From: G963677185 sp963677185
GTDB lineage: Bacteria; Bacillota; Syntrophomonadia; Syntrophomonadales; Syntrophomonadaceae
Assembly (NCBI GenBank): GCA_963677185.1
Contig: OY781889.1
Span: forward strand, 1,178,001 to 1,242,000
Direction of reading: 5' to 3'
DNA length: 64,000 nucleotides
Shown in pieces: positions 44,162 through 53,417 of the stretch (its first letter is position 1; every line of letters begins with the position of its first letter). Position numbers and translations under genes: made by a program. The notes beneath the pieces are model-generated. The model had not been told where the DNA came from, did no database searches, and worked only from the letters and a program-made list of their open reading frames with translations.

Positions 44162-44186
44162 ATGGCCCCTCACTTAGAGGGGCCAT
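44162..44186 (-). terminator. Terminator of the chagasin-like protein gene
   Basis: Perfect stem ATGGCCCCT / AGGGGCCAT around a short loop, followed by TTTT on the minus strand, ten bases after the stop codon. Confidence 0.75.
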
Positions 44187-44196
44187 CAAGGCACTG

Positions 44197-45003
44197 CTAT
44201 TCTACGACTACATTGAGCTTGAAAATTTTTGCAGGTATTTCATTGGAGCCGGGCCGGGTGTAGTTCAAGCTGAAGCTGGTGCTTCCTTTGGCCACTCCGT
44301 CAAATACCCAGCGTTCAGTTCCCGGGGCTCCGGGCACATCCACCGCACCGGGTTCAAATTGAACCGGTGAACTGGATAAAATGGCGGCATCCGGGCCTTG
44401 AGCCATGATCCAACTGTAATTGGTGGATGGATTGCTTTCCAGGGCTACGGTTATTCTTTCGCCGACCGCGATGGTAACCGTTTTGTCGCTATCAGCTTCA
44501 GTCAATTCGGCTGCGTCAGCCGGCTCTACCGGGGCCGGGGATTTAATCAGCGCTTGCTGGGTGCTTTCGTTCCATTCCACCGTATATCCAAATGCTTCAG
44601 CCAGGTAACGGACGGGCAAGTAGATACTTTCGTTGGTTGCAAAAGGTGCGGTGTCCATAGTAACGATCCCGTCATTGACCTGCATAACCTTGTTGCCCAA
44701 AATCAGCACTACAATGGTATTATCTTTGCTTAAGCTAACAGTTTGCGTGGGCCCATCCCACTTAATGCGGTCTTCTGGCACTCCCAGGGCACGGGCCATG
44801 GAACGAACACCGGTGTAGGTATGGCCATCAGTGGCAATCACGGGCGTATCACCGTAATTAATTTCCTGTCCGTCTACCAGCACCTGAATGCCGGAAGCGC
44901 CCAGCGCTGGACCGGCCATCATGGCCAGCAATGCAACCGACACGAAGATAGCCCCCCATGGAACGATTCTAGCTTTCGAACGGGTTTTGATTGTCAATAA
45001 CAT
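44197..45003 (-). CDS. Secreted stalk-domain protein fused to a chagasin-like (I42) protease inhibitor domain
   Basis: A 268-residue exported protein. Residues 1-36 are a signal peptide ending GPALGA. Residues about 38-155 are a copper-amine-oxidase N-like domain (IQVLVDGQEINYGDTPVIATDGHTYTGVRSMARALG, YLPVRYLAEAFGYTVEWNE), which in clostridia is a common extracellular binding module without catalysis. Residues about 175-268 match the chagasin/I42 family: ESNPSTNYSW (the NPTTGYxW loop), APGTERWVFDG (GxxG loop) and FSLNYTRPGSNE (RPW-loop region). That family blocks papain-like cysteine proteases. GGAGAGG lies very close to the ATG at 45003; the TTG two codons later is a possible real start. It is monocistronic. 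Confidence 0.82.
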   Translation of the reverse strand: MLLTIKTRSKARIVPWGAIFVSVALLAMMAGPALGASGIQVLVDGQEINYGDTPVIATDGHTYTGVRSMARALGVPEDRIKWDGPTQTVSLSKDNTIVVLILGNKVMQVNDGIVTMDTAPFATNESIYLPVRYLAEAFGYTVEWNESTQQALIKSPAPVEPADAAELTEADSDKTVTIAVGERITVALESNPSTNYSWIMAQGPDAAILSSSPVQFEPGAVDVPGAPGTERWVFDGVAKGSTSFSLNYTRPGSNEIPAKIFKLNVVVE

Positions 45004-45170
45004 CCTCTCCTTCCTGAATATATGCCAAATAATTGGCCGATATTCTTATAATACTGCAATGGGAGCCTATTTAATACGGTGATAATTATTTCTAAAGGCG
45101 CCAACGGCGAAAAGACAGTTTTGAGAGGGCTTTTCAAATCCAAATTCCGGGAGTTCCAGAATAGAATTAT

Positions 45171-48131
45171 TTATAAGCTGGACCGATCTGCTGGTTCAGT
45201 CAATCCCTCAAGATTCCGTTCTATAGGAAGCTCCACCGTAAACCTGGTCCAGCTGCCGGGCTCTGAATCAACGCTAATCTGTCCCTGGTGGCTGTTTACG
45301 ATGACGTAATAGGATACTGACAGGCCCAGGCCAGTGCCGGAACCAGGCTCTTTCGTGGTATAAAATGGTTCGAAGATGTGCTTGCGAGTGCTTTCAGGCA
45401 TACCTTCACCGTTGTCTTCAATTTCAACAAAGACTGATTGGCTGTTGTGCCAGGTGCTTATTTTAACGGTGGGGATGTCCCCTGCAAATGCCTTGGAGCT
45501 CATAGCCTGGGCTGCATTTTTAAAAAGGTTGAAGAAGACCTGTTCCAACTCGGTCTCCGTGCAGGGGATGTTAGGAAGCGGGGAATAATTTTTCTCGACC
45601 CGGATGTTTCGGAAATCGTAATTCTTGCCAAGATCATAATCGTTTTCAGCAAGTTCCAGCGTATGCTCCAGAATATTATTGACATCCAGATAGCTAACCC
45701 GGGATTCGGCCTGGCGGCTGAAATGCAGCATACTGGAGACAATCCGGGCAGCTCGCGCACCGGCGTCGTGAATTGATTTCAGGTACTGGTCGATTTTGCG
45801 CTCCTCAACATATTTTTTAATTAATTCGAAGCTTAATCCGACTTGTTCAGCCACCCTTTGATTGGCGGCAAGATCACCGGCCAGTCGGCGCCAGGCGTTT
45901 TCTGAACTCTGCATGATTATTCCCAGGGGATTGTTTATCTCGTGAGCCATGCCGGCCGCCAGCCCGGCTACGGTCAGCATTTTCTCCGACTGGATAAGCA
46001 GATCCTGCATATGCAAGCGTTCGGTTATATCGCGGGTGATTCCCAGAATACCAACCGGCTGACGATCCCGGTCAGCCAGGAATCTTATGGTCATTTCAGT
46101 CCAGAATCTGTTGCCATCTTTGCGGATCTGTTCTATGTTGAGCATCGCCATTCGGTCAGGGTCGCCGGAATGATTTTTCAGACGCTCCAGTTCTTGTACG
46201 AAAAGCTCCTTCAGGACCTGGAGCGATTCCGGGGTTATATATGCTTCCAGCGGCACCTCAAGCCATTCCTCAACCGTCCAGCCCAGCATTTTCTCGACCG
46301 AAGGGCTGATATAGGTGCTTTTCCAGTTCATGTCCAGGGTCCAGATGACATCTCCGGCGTGATCGGCCAGCATCCGGTATTTGGCTTCGCTCTGTTTCAT
46401 CGATTCCAGGGCTTCTTCCCGCTGGAATTCGATCATTTTTTGTTCGGTAATATTAAGTAAAATTCCGTTGAATACTATCTCGTCTCCGCTTTTAACCGGT
46501 GTGGACATGCCGCGGAACCAGACGGTCTCGCCGTCTTCCTTAATCACGCGGCCTTCATATTCCCACTGGCATTCATTTTGCACAGCCCGAGCAATTGATT
46601 CCAGGAATGTCTCCCGGTCGCTGTCTGCCACATGGGCGGTGAATTTTTCGAAGAATGACTCTGGTACAGGATCGATGCCAAAATAGTCCAGGGCCCGCTC
46701 GCCGACGTAATAAAGACCCATTTGGCCGCTCTTCCGGGCATAAAACTGGTAAACCACTCCTGGCAGGTTGTGCGCAATGCTCCGGATCTGTTCATCTCTT
46801 AATGCCAGTTCTTTTTCAGCTTTCTTCTGTTCGCTGATATCCATCCCCACGACCAGGAGGCAGCTTTCCCCTTGCATGGAGATCTTTTCGACTGAAACCA
46901 GTCCGTAGCGTACTCTGCCATCCCGGTGCATAAAAGGCATTTCGAAGAGCTGGGAGCCGCCGGCAGCAATTATATTGCGGTATTTGCCATAATCATCCGG
47001 ATTCCCGTACAGGCCCAGCTGGGCAGCGTCCAGCCCCAGGACCTCCTCGCGCGAATACCCGGTGAGTGTTTCGAAGGCTGGATTGGCATCAATGATAGTA
47101 CCGTCATCAATTCGGCTGATCGAGATGGCCTGACCGCTGGCATAGAATATCTTGGAAAACTTCTCTTCGCTGTTTCTTAGCTCTTCTTCGATTTTTTTCA
47201 GGGCGGTAACGTCATGAAGAGCGTTGAGGTGCAGTTCCGCTTCGGGAACAAAGGTGACACTTTCCATGATATAGTGGGTGTTGCCCTGTTTGTCAACCAG
47301 TCGAAACTCATATCTTCTGGGCGGCAAATGGGGATCGCGGGGTATGGTAGCAAGTGCTTCCAGCAAGGGAGGCAAATCTTCCGGGCAAATAACCTCCTGC
47401 CATTTCATGCGGTTTTCCATTTCTTCCTTGGAATACCCGGTCAGCTTGACCAGTTCATTGTTGACCAGAACCATGGTACCGTCCATACTGCTCATGACCG
47501 ATGCCGTGCCGGTATTCTCGAATATTGCCCGGTAGAATACTTCCGATTCCGCCAGTGCATTTTCAGCTGACAGCCGGTCAGCCTCGATACGATCGGATAG
47601 GATTCTGGCCATTAAGGTAACAGCCAGGGTCATGCCCATGACTGCAAGCGAAAGGATAACTTCGACATGCCACAGCGAGTAGTCTGGATTGAGATTGAGA
47701 GTGTAATTAAGATTGTAAGCGACTACCAATACAGAAAGGCAGGAGAATAGCACTACATCGCGCTTGCTTATGGCAAAAAGCTGAATTATCACCAGGTTGA
47801 CTGCCATTTTAAATATATCGGCAATCATGGCTGAAGAACCGGTGTCGCCGTTGACCAGGCGCAGTGCAACCGCGGCGGCCAGGCTCATGATAATTAAAAT
47901 GCGCACTCCAGTATCGTAGTATCCGTATGCCACCAGTACCGAAACCAGTATGAGCACCAGGACGGCAATAGCTATGAAACTATTGCTTAATTCGATTTCT
48001 GGAATAAAGGATCTGGCCGGAATAAAAAGAGCTGTTCCGAGCAGGCACAGCAAGACGAAAGGAAAAAACACCTTCATCCGTGTTTGGATCGCATATGCCT
48101 GGTTTTGATAATGCCGGTCAACCCAGTTCAT
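45171..48131 (-). CDS. Membrane PAS-domain sensor histidine kinase
   Basis: A 986-residue kinase. Residues 20-185 contain about six hydrophobic membrane segments. At least four PAS domains follow: FYRAIFENTGTASVMSS, FSKIFYASGQAISISR, IRSIAHNLPGVVYQFY and YRMLADHAGDVIWTLD, with PAC-like ends. The HisKA phospho-acceptor is GMAHEINNPLGIIMQSS (His), and the HATPase domain shows EIEDNGEGMPES (G1), FEPFYTTKEPGSGTGLGLSVSYYV (F/G2). It autophosphorylates and should pass phosphate to a nearby receiver. It is the third gene of a minus-strand operon after a lone receiver (49321) and an HD-GYP response regulator (48202), spaced 57 and 70 bases apart. ATG at 48131 has GGAGA seven bases upstream. Signal is unknown; redox or small molecules are possible given PAS. 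Confidence 0.92.
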   Translation of the reverse strand: MNWVDRHYQNQAYAIQTRMKVFFPFVLLCLLGTALFIPARSFIPEIELSNSFIAIAVLVLILVSVLVAYGYYDTGVRILIIMSLAAAVALRLVNGDTGSSAMIADIFKMAVNLVIIQLFAISKRDVVLFSCLSVLVVAYNLNYTLNLNPDYSLWHVEVILSLAVMGMTLAVTLMARILSDRIEADRLSAENALAESEVFYRAIFENTGTASVMSSMDGTMVLVNNELVKLTGYSKEEMENRMKWQEVICPEDLPPLLEALATIPRDPHLPPRRYEFRLVDKQGNTHYIMESVTFVPEAELHLNALHDVTALKKIEEELRNSEEKFSKIFYASGQAISISRIDDGTIIDANPAFETLTGYSREEVLGLDAAQLGLYGNPDDYGKYRNIIAAGGSQLFEMPFMHRDGRVRYGLVSVEKISMQGESCLLVVGMDISEQKKAEKELALRDEQIRSIAHNLPGVVYQFYARKSGQMGLYYVGERALDYFGIDPVPESFFEKFTAHVADSDRETFLESIARAVQNECQWEYEGRVIKEDGETVWFRGMSTPVKSGDEIVFNGILLNITEQKMIEFQREEALESMKQSEAKYRMLADHAGDVIWTLDMNWKSTYISPSVEKMLGWTVEEWLEVPLEAYITPESLQVLKELFVQELERLKNHSGDPDRMAMLNIEQIRKDGNRFWTEMTIRFLADRDRQPVGILGITRDITERLHMQDLLIQSEKMLTVAGLAAGMAHEINNPLGIIMQSSENAWRRLAGDLAANQRVAEQVGLSFELIKKYVEERKIDQYLKSIHDAGARAARIVSSMLHFSRQAESRVSYLDVNNILEHTLELAENDYDLGKNYDFRNIRVEKNYSPLPNIPCTETELEQVFFNLFKNAAQAMSSKAFAGDIPTVKISTWHNSQSVFVEIEDNGEGMPESTRKHIFEPFYTTKEPGSGTGLGLSVSYYVIVNSHQGQISVDSEPGSWTRFTVELPIERNLEGLTEPADRSSL

Positions 48132-48201
48132 CAAGCGGTCTCCTCATTATTATTTGACAGGCCGGTCCAGCTAAATCCTCAAAACGTGTGGTTGAACGGG
48201 C

Positions 48202-49263
48202 CTATTCTTCGTAACGGTGGTATATATCCAGGAAACAGGATTGGTTGCTGATAAATACCCTGACCAGTTCTGGATCAAACAGCCCTCCCGAGTTTTCTTC
48301 AATGAATGCAGCGGATTTATCCAGGCCCCAGGCTCCCTTGTATACTCTTTTATGGGAAATAGCATCAAAAACATCGACCAGGCAGGTGATTCTGGCACTG
48401 AAGGGAATTTGTTCATTTTTTAACCGGCGGGGATAGCCAGTTCCGTCCCAGCGTTCGTGATGATACAGCGCAATTTCTGCCGCCAGCTTGAGTATGGGCA
48501 GGGTCGAACGGTTAAAAATGTTGAAACCAATGGTGGTGTGTGTTTCAATAATGGCTCTTTCTTCGGAAGTCAGGGCCCCGGGCTTGTTCAGGATTATATC
48601 AGGAATGCCGATTTTGCCGATATCGTGCATAGGTGAAGCCAGCTTGATGGCTAGCGCTTCTTCTTCATTTTTTCCAGCCAGGCGGCATAACAGATGAGCA
48701 TATTCCGAAACCCGCAAAACGTGATTGCCAGTCTCATGAGAGCGCGTTTCCACCACATCACCCAGGCGCATGATAATCTCCTGCTGGGTGGTTATTATCT
48801 CCTGGTTAAGAGCTAATACTTCCCGGGTTTTTTTATCCACTTCCTGTTCCAGGTGCTCCTTATACAAGCGGTTTTCACGAAGCAAGCTTGCCCGTTCAAA
48901 CGCGCGGTTTAATGTGAACACCAGAACCTTCATGCTGACCAGGGGTTTGGAGAGGAAATCCCAGGCTCCTTTGCGCATGGAGTCGACAGCTTTATCAAGC
49001 ACCCCGATTCCGGAAAGGGTTATTACCGGAATTTCCGGGAATTCATTGCTCATATGACTGATGAAGGAGAAGCCATCCATAACCGGCATGTTCAAATCCA
49101 CAATGACCGCATCCGGCGGCGATTTGCGGATAAGCTCCAATCCTTCGGCACCATTGGCCGCTTCTGTTAAGAAACAGCCTTCGTCTTCCAGATAGTCAGA
49201 TATAGTTTTACGAATGGCTTTTTCGTCATCAATTACCAGGATATGCTTGCCGATGCATTCCAA
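48202..49263 (-). CDS. Response regulator with HD-GYP cyclic-di-GMP phosphodiesterase domain
   Basis: A 353-residue protein. Receiver domain residues 5-120: ILVIDDEKAIRK (acidic pair), AVIVDLNMPVMDG (phospho-acceptor Asp) and DFLSKPL (Lys). A linker coiled coil (KEHLEQEVDKKTREVLALNQEI) leads to the HD-GYP domain from about 165: HETGNHVLRVSEYAHLL, SPMHDIGKIGIPD (HD), HHERWDGTGYP (the GYP motif) and ARITCLVDVFDAI. All expected metal ligands are present, so it should hydrolyse c-di-GMP when phosphorylated. The TTG at 49263 has GGAGGGAG nine bases upstream and is preferred to ATG at 49287, which would overlap that site. It is in an operon with the PAS kinase downstream, its probable partner. Confidence 0.92.
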   Translation of the reverse strand: MECIGKHILVIDDEKAIRKTISDYLEDEGCFLTEAANGAEGLELIRKSPPDAVIVDLNMPVMDGFSFISHMSNEFPEIPVITLSGIGVLDKAVDSMRKGAWDFLSKPLVSMKVLVFTLNRAFERASLLRENRLYKEHLEQEVDKKTREVLALNQEIITTQQEIIMRLGDVVETRSHETGNHVLRVSEYAHLLCRLAGKNEEEALAIKLASPMHDIGKIGIPDIILNKPGALTSEERAIIETHTTIGFNIFNRSTLPILKLAAEIALYHHERWDGTGYPRRLKNEQIPFSARITCLVDVFDAISHKRVYKGAWGLDKSAAFIEENSGGLFDPELVRVFISNQSCFLDIYHRYEE

Positions 49264-49320
49264 TACTGATTTCTCCCTCCATGTCATATGTTCGGTTTAA
49301 TTCCAATTTATTTACCGCCT

Positions 49321-49710
49321 TTATTCAGCAAGACTATTCATTTCAGGATTTTGCCGGACCAGTGCGAGATAAATTTCATGCATCTCCAGAACTGGTTTGT
49401 GAATCAGGTTTTCTTCAGTTATTCCGATTTGGCGTAAATCGTCGTTTAAGGCAAAGTTTATAGATCCGGTATATATCACGAATCTGGTGTGAGGTTGCAG
49501 GGTGTGAGCCTGGAGTATAAAATCGACGCCGTTTATTCCTGGGAGACGTAAATCAACCGTAATGTAATCCAGCTCAAAACTATGGATATGGACCAGGGCT
49601 TCTTCGGCAGATGCAAAAGCCACCACATCCCAATCCATGTCTTCGAAATAGTCTTTTAAAGATTCCCGGATCAGGTCTTCGTCGTCGAGAATAAGCAGGC
49701 TGATGCTCAT
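49321..49710 (-). CDS. Single-domain response regulator (CheY-like receiver)
   Basis: A 129-residue stand-alone receiver: LLILDDEDLIRESLKDYFED (acidic pair), YITVDLRLPGINGVDFI (phospho-acceptor Asp in DLRLPG), VIYTGS (Thr) and LIHKPV (Lys). No output domain is present, so it acts as a phosphate shuttle or by protein contact. It is the first gene of the operon with the HD-GYP regulator and the PAS kinase. The ATG at 49710 is preceded by GGAGGGC. A 260-base region upstream separates it from the efflux operon terminator. Confidence 0.9.
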   Translation of the reverse strand: MSISLLILDDEDLIRESLKDYFEDMDWDVVAFASAEEALVHIHSFELDYITVDLRLPGINGVDFILQAHTLQPHTRFVIYTGSINFALNDDLRQIGITEENLIHKPVLEMHEIYLALVRQNPEMNSLAE

Positions 49711-49916
49711 GAATGCCCTCCATCAATCAAATAATACCGGGTGGTTGATGAAAAATCGGGAACTGAAGGCCTGGCTGCGATTGTATGCCCGGCACAGCGT
49801 AGAATGTCAGCTGCCAGCGGCAGGTGCTTAATTAACATTTTGAAATACATGCTGACGATTGCAGTCCCTGGTATTTATCACATTATATCATATAGAGGGG
49901 CTTCGAAAGAGGGTTA

Positions 49917-49964
49917 AAACGTACAGCGGGCCGCAGGATAACCTGCAGCCCGCTGTACGTTTTA
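49917..49964 (-). terminator. Terminator of the MacAB-type operon
   Basis: A 16-bp perfect stem AAAACGTACAGCGGGC / GCCCGCTGTACGTTTT with an inner GCAGG/CCTGC stem; the T-run works in either direction. It lies just downstream of the permease stop. Confidence 0.85.
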
Positions 49965-49972
49965 ACTGATAA

Positions 49973-51208
49973 TTATTCGTAACCCAGGGCTTCGGAGGGA
50001 TTAAGGGCTGAAGCCCGATGCGCCGGGTAATAGCCGAACACAATCCCGACCAAAGACGAAAAGCCGACCGCCAGCGCCATCGCAGTTAAGGACATGGGAA
50101 TTGCATACCCGCTTATGCTGGCAAATATCTGGCCGCCGCCAAAACCCAAAATTATGCCGATGAAACAACCGGCCAGACTCAACAGAATGGCTTCATAAAG
50201 GAACTGGGCCAGAATGTCTATGCGGTTGGCTCCTACTGCCATGCGTACCCCAATTTCACGAGTTCGCTCGGTGACCGAAACCATCATGATGTTCATAATC
50301 CCGATTCCCCCAACAATGAGAGATATGGCCGCTATTCCTGCCAGGAAAAGAGTCAGGGTGGTAGTCACGCTTTCGGCCTCAGCCAGCATCTGGGCCATGT
50401 TTCTAACCCGGAAATCATCTGAAGCGGCCTCAGCCAGACGATGGCGGGTGCGGAGCAGGCTGGTGGCCAATGCCTGGACAGCATCAATTTTATCAGTGCT
50501 CTGACATTGAATCTGTATGGAATCAACCGATTGGTTGGCTGTTCCCAGCAGCCGGGTCTGAGCCGTAGTAACCGGGATATAGATAATATCATCCTGATCG
50601 CTGACATCACCGGATGAAGCCAGGGGCGAGAGCAAGCCAATAACCTCAAAGGATACTCCTTTGATGCGGATGGTTTTGCCGATGGGGTTTACTCCGGCCC
50701 CAAAAAGGTTCTGATAGGTAGTAGGGCCAAGCACTGCCACGGCTACCGAACTCTGAACTTCCGCCTCGTTAATAAAGCGCCCCTGTTTGATGGACAGTGA
50801 AGACATAGCCAGGTAGGCAGAGTTGGTGCCGGTTATGGATGTGGTCCAATTACCGGAACCATAGGTCACCTGTGATGAAGTCTTGACTACAGGGGCAACC
50901 TGCGTAACTCCAGAGATGCTGGCCAGGGCATCTGCATCCTGCAAGGTCAGGGGGCTGCTTTTCCCAGCGGTGACCGTGGTTCCCCGCTGTCGTTCCCCTC
51001 CTTGAGATATGGTCAAAATATTTGTGCCCATTGAACTGAAGCGCCCCAGAACCTGTTCCTGCATGCCCTCGCCCAGGGAAATCATGATTATGACCGAGCC
51101 AACACCGATGATTATTCCCAGCATAGTAAGAAAGGAACGCATTTTATTGGCACGCAGCGCTCTAAATGCAAATCCTGACAGTACGCTGAATTTAACTGAC
51201 ATGTTCAT
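49973..51208 (-). CDS. MacB/FtsX-type ABC transporter permease
   Basis: A 411-residue permease. An N-terminal membrane segment (MRSFLTMLGIIIGVGSVIIMISLGEGM) is followed by a large extracellular MacB periplasmic-core-like domain (residues about 50-240; ISQGGERQRGTTV, AVLGPTTYQNLFG) and three C-terminal segments of the FtsX domain (AAISLIVGGIGIMNIMMVSVTERTREIGVRMAVGA and the last GIVFGYYPAHRASALNPSEALGYE). It works mechanically with the ATPase next upstream and the adaptor protein to export peptides, lipids or drugs. GGAGG lies five bases before the ATG. It is the last gene of a five-gene operon ending in a strong terminator. Confidence 0.93.
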   Translation of the reverse strand: MNMSVKFSVLSGFAFRALRANKMRSFLTMLGIIIGVGSVIIMISLGEGMQEQVLGRFSSMGTNILTISQGGERQRGTTVTAGKSSPLTLQDADALASISGVTQVAPVVKTSSQVTYGSGNWTTSITGTNSAYLAMSSLSIKQGRFINEAEVQSSVAVAVLGPTTYQNLFGAGVNPIGKTIRIKGVSFEVIGLLSPLASSGDVSDQDDIIYIPVTTAQTRLLGTANQSVDSIQIQCQSTDKIDAVQALATSLLRTRHRLAEAASDDFRVRNMAQMLAEAESVTTTLTLFLAGIAAISLIVGGIGIMNIMMVSVTERTREIGVRMAVGANRIDILAQFLYEAILLSLAGCFIGIILGFGGGQIFASISGYAIPMSLTAMALAVGFSSLVGIVFGYYPAHRASALNPSEALGYE

Positions 51209-51218
51209 TCCTGCCTCC

Positions 51219-51953
51219 TTATAGACCTTCCAGGCAAAACGGCACTGGATCGGTTATGGGCGCATCATCTATAATTTTACCGTCCCGGATGTGGATTTGC
51301 CGCTGGCAATAACGGGCTACTTCCATTTCATGGGTAATTATGATTACCGTCACTCCGTTTTCCCGGTTCATTCGGCGAAATATCTCCATAATTTCATTGC
51401 TGCTTACTGTATCGAGAGCCCCGGTGGGTTCATCGGCCAGAATAACCAGGGGATTGCCAACCATAGCCCGGGCTATGGCCACTCTTTGCTGCTGCCCCCC
51501 GGACATTTGATTGGGGCGGTGATGGGCATGGGCGCTAAGGCCGACCATGTCCAGAGCTGCTAAAGCCTTTTTTTCCACTTCCGCTCCCGACTGTCCGGCA
51601 TAAAAAAGCGGCAGCTGGACATTGTAACGGGCCGAGGTGCGGGCCAGCAGATTGTAGCGCTGGAAAACAAAGCCCAGTTTTTCATTGCGGATGCGGGCCA
51701 GAGCCTTAACGTCCAGGCTGCTTACATCCTGCCCGTCGAGATGATAGGAACCTCCGCTGGGTTGGTCCATACAACCTATAATATTCATTAAAGTCGACTT
51801 GCCAGAACCGGAGGGACCGATAATAGCCAGCATTTCCCCGCTCACGATGTCTAAATCGACTCCGCGGAGCGCATGAACGTCGACATCGCCCATAGGATAT
51901 ACTTTTTTAATATCATTCAATTCTATCAGGGGCTTGCCGGTAGCTGTTTCCAC
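51219..51953 (-). CDS. MacB/LolD-type ABC transporter ATP-binding protein
   Basis: A 244-residue ATPase. Walker A is IIGPSGSGKSTLMNIIG near residue 40, Q-loop FVFQRYNLL, signature MSGGQQQRVAIARAM, Walker B LVILADEPTGALD and the H-loop VIIITHE. It powers the MacB-like permease. The true start is GTG at 51953 because AAGGAGG lies eight bases upstream; the frame stays open upstream to 52043 but that part overlaps the adaptor gene and has no ribosome binding site. It lies 13 bases after the adaptor gene and 10 before the permease. Confidence 0.95.
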   Translation of the reverse strand: METATGKPLIELNDIKKVYPMGDVDVHALRGVDLDIVSGEMLAIIGPSGSGKSTLMNIIGCMDQPSGGSYHLDGQDVSSLDVKALARIRNEKLGFVFQRYNLLARTSARYNVQLPLFYAGQSGAEVEKKALAALDMVGLSAHAHHRPNQMSGGQQQRVAIARAMVGNPLVILADEPTGALDTVSSNEIMEIFRRMNRENGVTVIIITHEMEVARYCQRQIHIRDGKIIDDAPITDPVPFCLEGL

Positions 51954-51966
51954 TAGTCGCGCCTCC

Positions 51967-53331
51967 TTAAAACATGGGCGGTCCGCCAGAATTTCCATTT
52001 GATTTCGATTTTGATGTTGATGTAGTGCTGGTGGAATCGCCAATGATGACCTGATCCCCTTGCTGCAGCCCGGATTTAATTTCCACGTTGATATTGTCAG
52101 AAAGGCCGGTTACAACCTCCCGAACCTCGGGAGTGCCGTTGTTGAGCACCACAATGTATTCAGAATCTTCGTTGCTGCTGGATGATGTCTGCTGCATGGT
52201 CACGTTATTATTTGTAAAATAGCTTTTTGCGTAGGTAATTGCCGACATGGGTATGGTAATGACGTTTTCAGCCGAATCGGTATGAATATTGATTGAGGCC
52301 GGCATGCCGCTCTTCAGCAAGCTCCAGTCGTCGATGGAAAGGGTGCATTTATACACCTGAAGACTGTTGGAAGCGACTGCCTTGGGAGCAATGGCAGTCA
52401 GCCGGCCGGTAAATTTCATATCGGGAAAGGCGTCGATGGTGAAATCGACCTTCTGACCCACCGCAACCGCGGCGATATCGGCTTCGTTAATTTCGGCGGA
52501 CATTTGCAAATCTCGGGAGGATATTTCAATTCCGAATTGCGATGTGGCGGCAGTGCCTACGGGTGGAGCTCCGCCGCCGGTCCATTGGCCGACATTGCCG
52601 TTAATCAGGGCTACATAACCTTCAAAAGGAGCAATCATCACCGCATCGTCGAGATTGTTCGAAGCGGTCTGCAACGAAGCTGATGCCGATTGGATCTGAG
52701 CTTCGGCAACTGCCAGCGATGGCGGATTGCTGGCTACGATTGATTCCAGGCCGGCCTGGGCGGAATCATACTGGACCTTGGCCAGGTCATAGGCCTTCTG
52801 GAAGGAGTCCAGGTCGTTGGACGAAACTGCACCAGCGCTATAGAGCTGCTGGTTGCGCTGGAGAGTATCGGCGGCGCTGTCCAGGTTGATTTTGGCCTGG
52901 AGCACCTGGGCTTCAGACTGGGCAACTGCCGGGCCCTGTGTGGCCAGCAGCTTGTCGTAGTTGGCCTGGGCACTGGACAGGCTGGCGCTGGACTGCTGCA
53001 GCGATGCTTCCAGATCGGAAGCACGTTCTTCGGCCAGCAGCTGGCCCACGGTTACCGTATCTCCGAGTTTGACGTATTGGGCTTCGACATAACCCCCGGA
53101 TTTGAAAGTCAGGAAAACATCCTGGATCGGCTCCACTGTGCCGGTAGTGCCTATAGTTTCGATTATGTCGCCTTTAGCCGCCTCAGCAGTCTGATAGGTG
53201 ACTTTGGTAGAGCTTTTTTTCATGTAATATGTTGTCGCTCCGCCAAGAACAAGAATTACCAGCAAGGCTATCAGAGGCTTACGCCACTTTTTCAGAAAAC
53301 TCGTGATTTTATTTTTATTTTCAGTAGACAC
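51967..53331 (-). CDS. HlyD/MacA-type membrane fusion (adaptor) protein
   Basis: A 454-residue adaptor with one N-terminal membrane segment (PLIALLVILVLGGATTYYM, residues 18-36). Lipoyl-like halves flank an alpha-helical hairpin (residues about 100-210: SLQQSSASLSSAQANYDKLLA.., ALSEAQ-like heptads), followed by a beta-barrel domain (ISSRDLQMSAEINEADIAAVAVGQKVDFTIDAFPD) and a membrane-proximal domain. The C-terminus is a Ser/Lys/Gly-rich tail ending GGPPMF. It connects the MacB permease to substrate outside the membrane in Gram-positive bacteria. GTG start with GAGGGTG upstream. It lies between the response regulator and the ATPase genes of the operon. Confidence 0.92.
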   Translation of the reverse strand: MSTENKNKITSFLKKWRKPLIALLVILVLGGATTYYMKKSSTKVTYQTAEAAKGDIIETIGTTGTVEPIQDVFLTFKSGGYVEAQYVKLGDTVTVGQLLAEERASDLEASLQQSSASLSSAQANYDKLLATQGPAVAQSEAQVLQAKINLDSAADTLQRNQQLYSAGAVSSNDLDSFQKAYDLAKVQYDSAQAGLESIVASNPPSLAVAEAQIQSASASLQTASNNLDDAVMIAPFEGYVALINGNVGQWTGGGAPPVGTAATSQFGIEISSRDLQMSAEINEADIAAVAVGQKVDFTIDAFPDMKFTGRLTAIAPKAVASNSLQVYKCTLSIDDWSLLKSGMPASINIHTDSAENVITIPMSAITYAKSYFTNNNVTMQQTSSSSNEDSEYIVVLNNGTPEVREVVTGLSDNINVEIKSGLQQGDQVIIGDSTSTTSTSKSKSNGNSGGPPMF

Positions 53332-53417
53332 GTGAACACCCTCTTTTTATTTTTACGAAATTGCTTCAAATCTGGCTTGCCTTATGACGGTTGATTATCC
53401 TACCTCCCCGCTATTTT

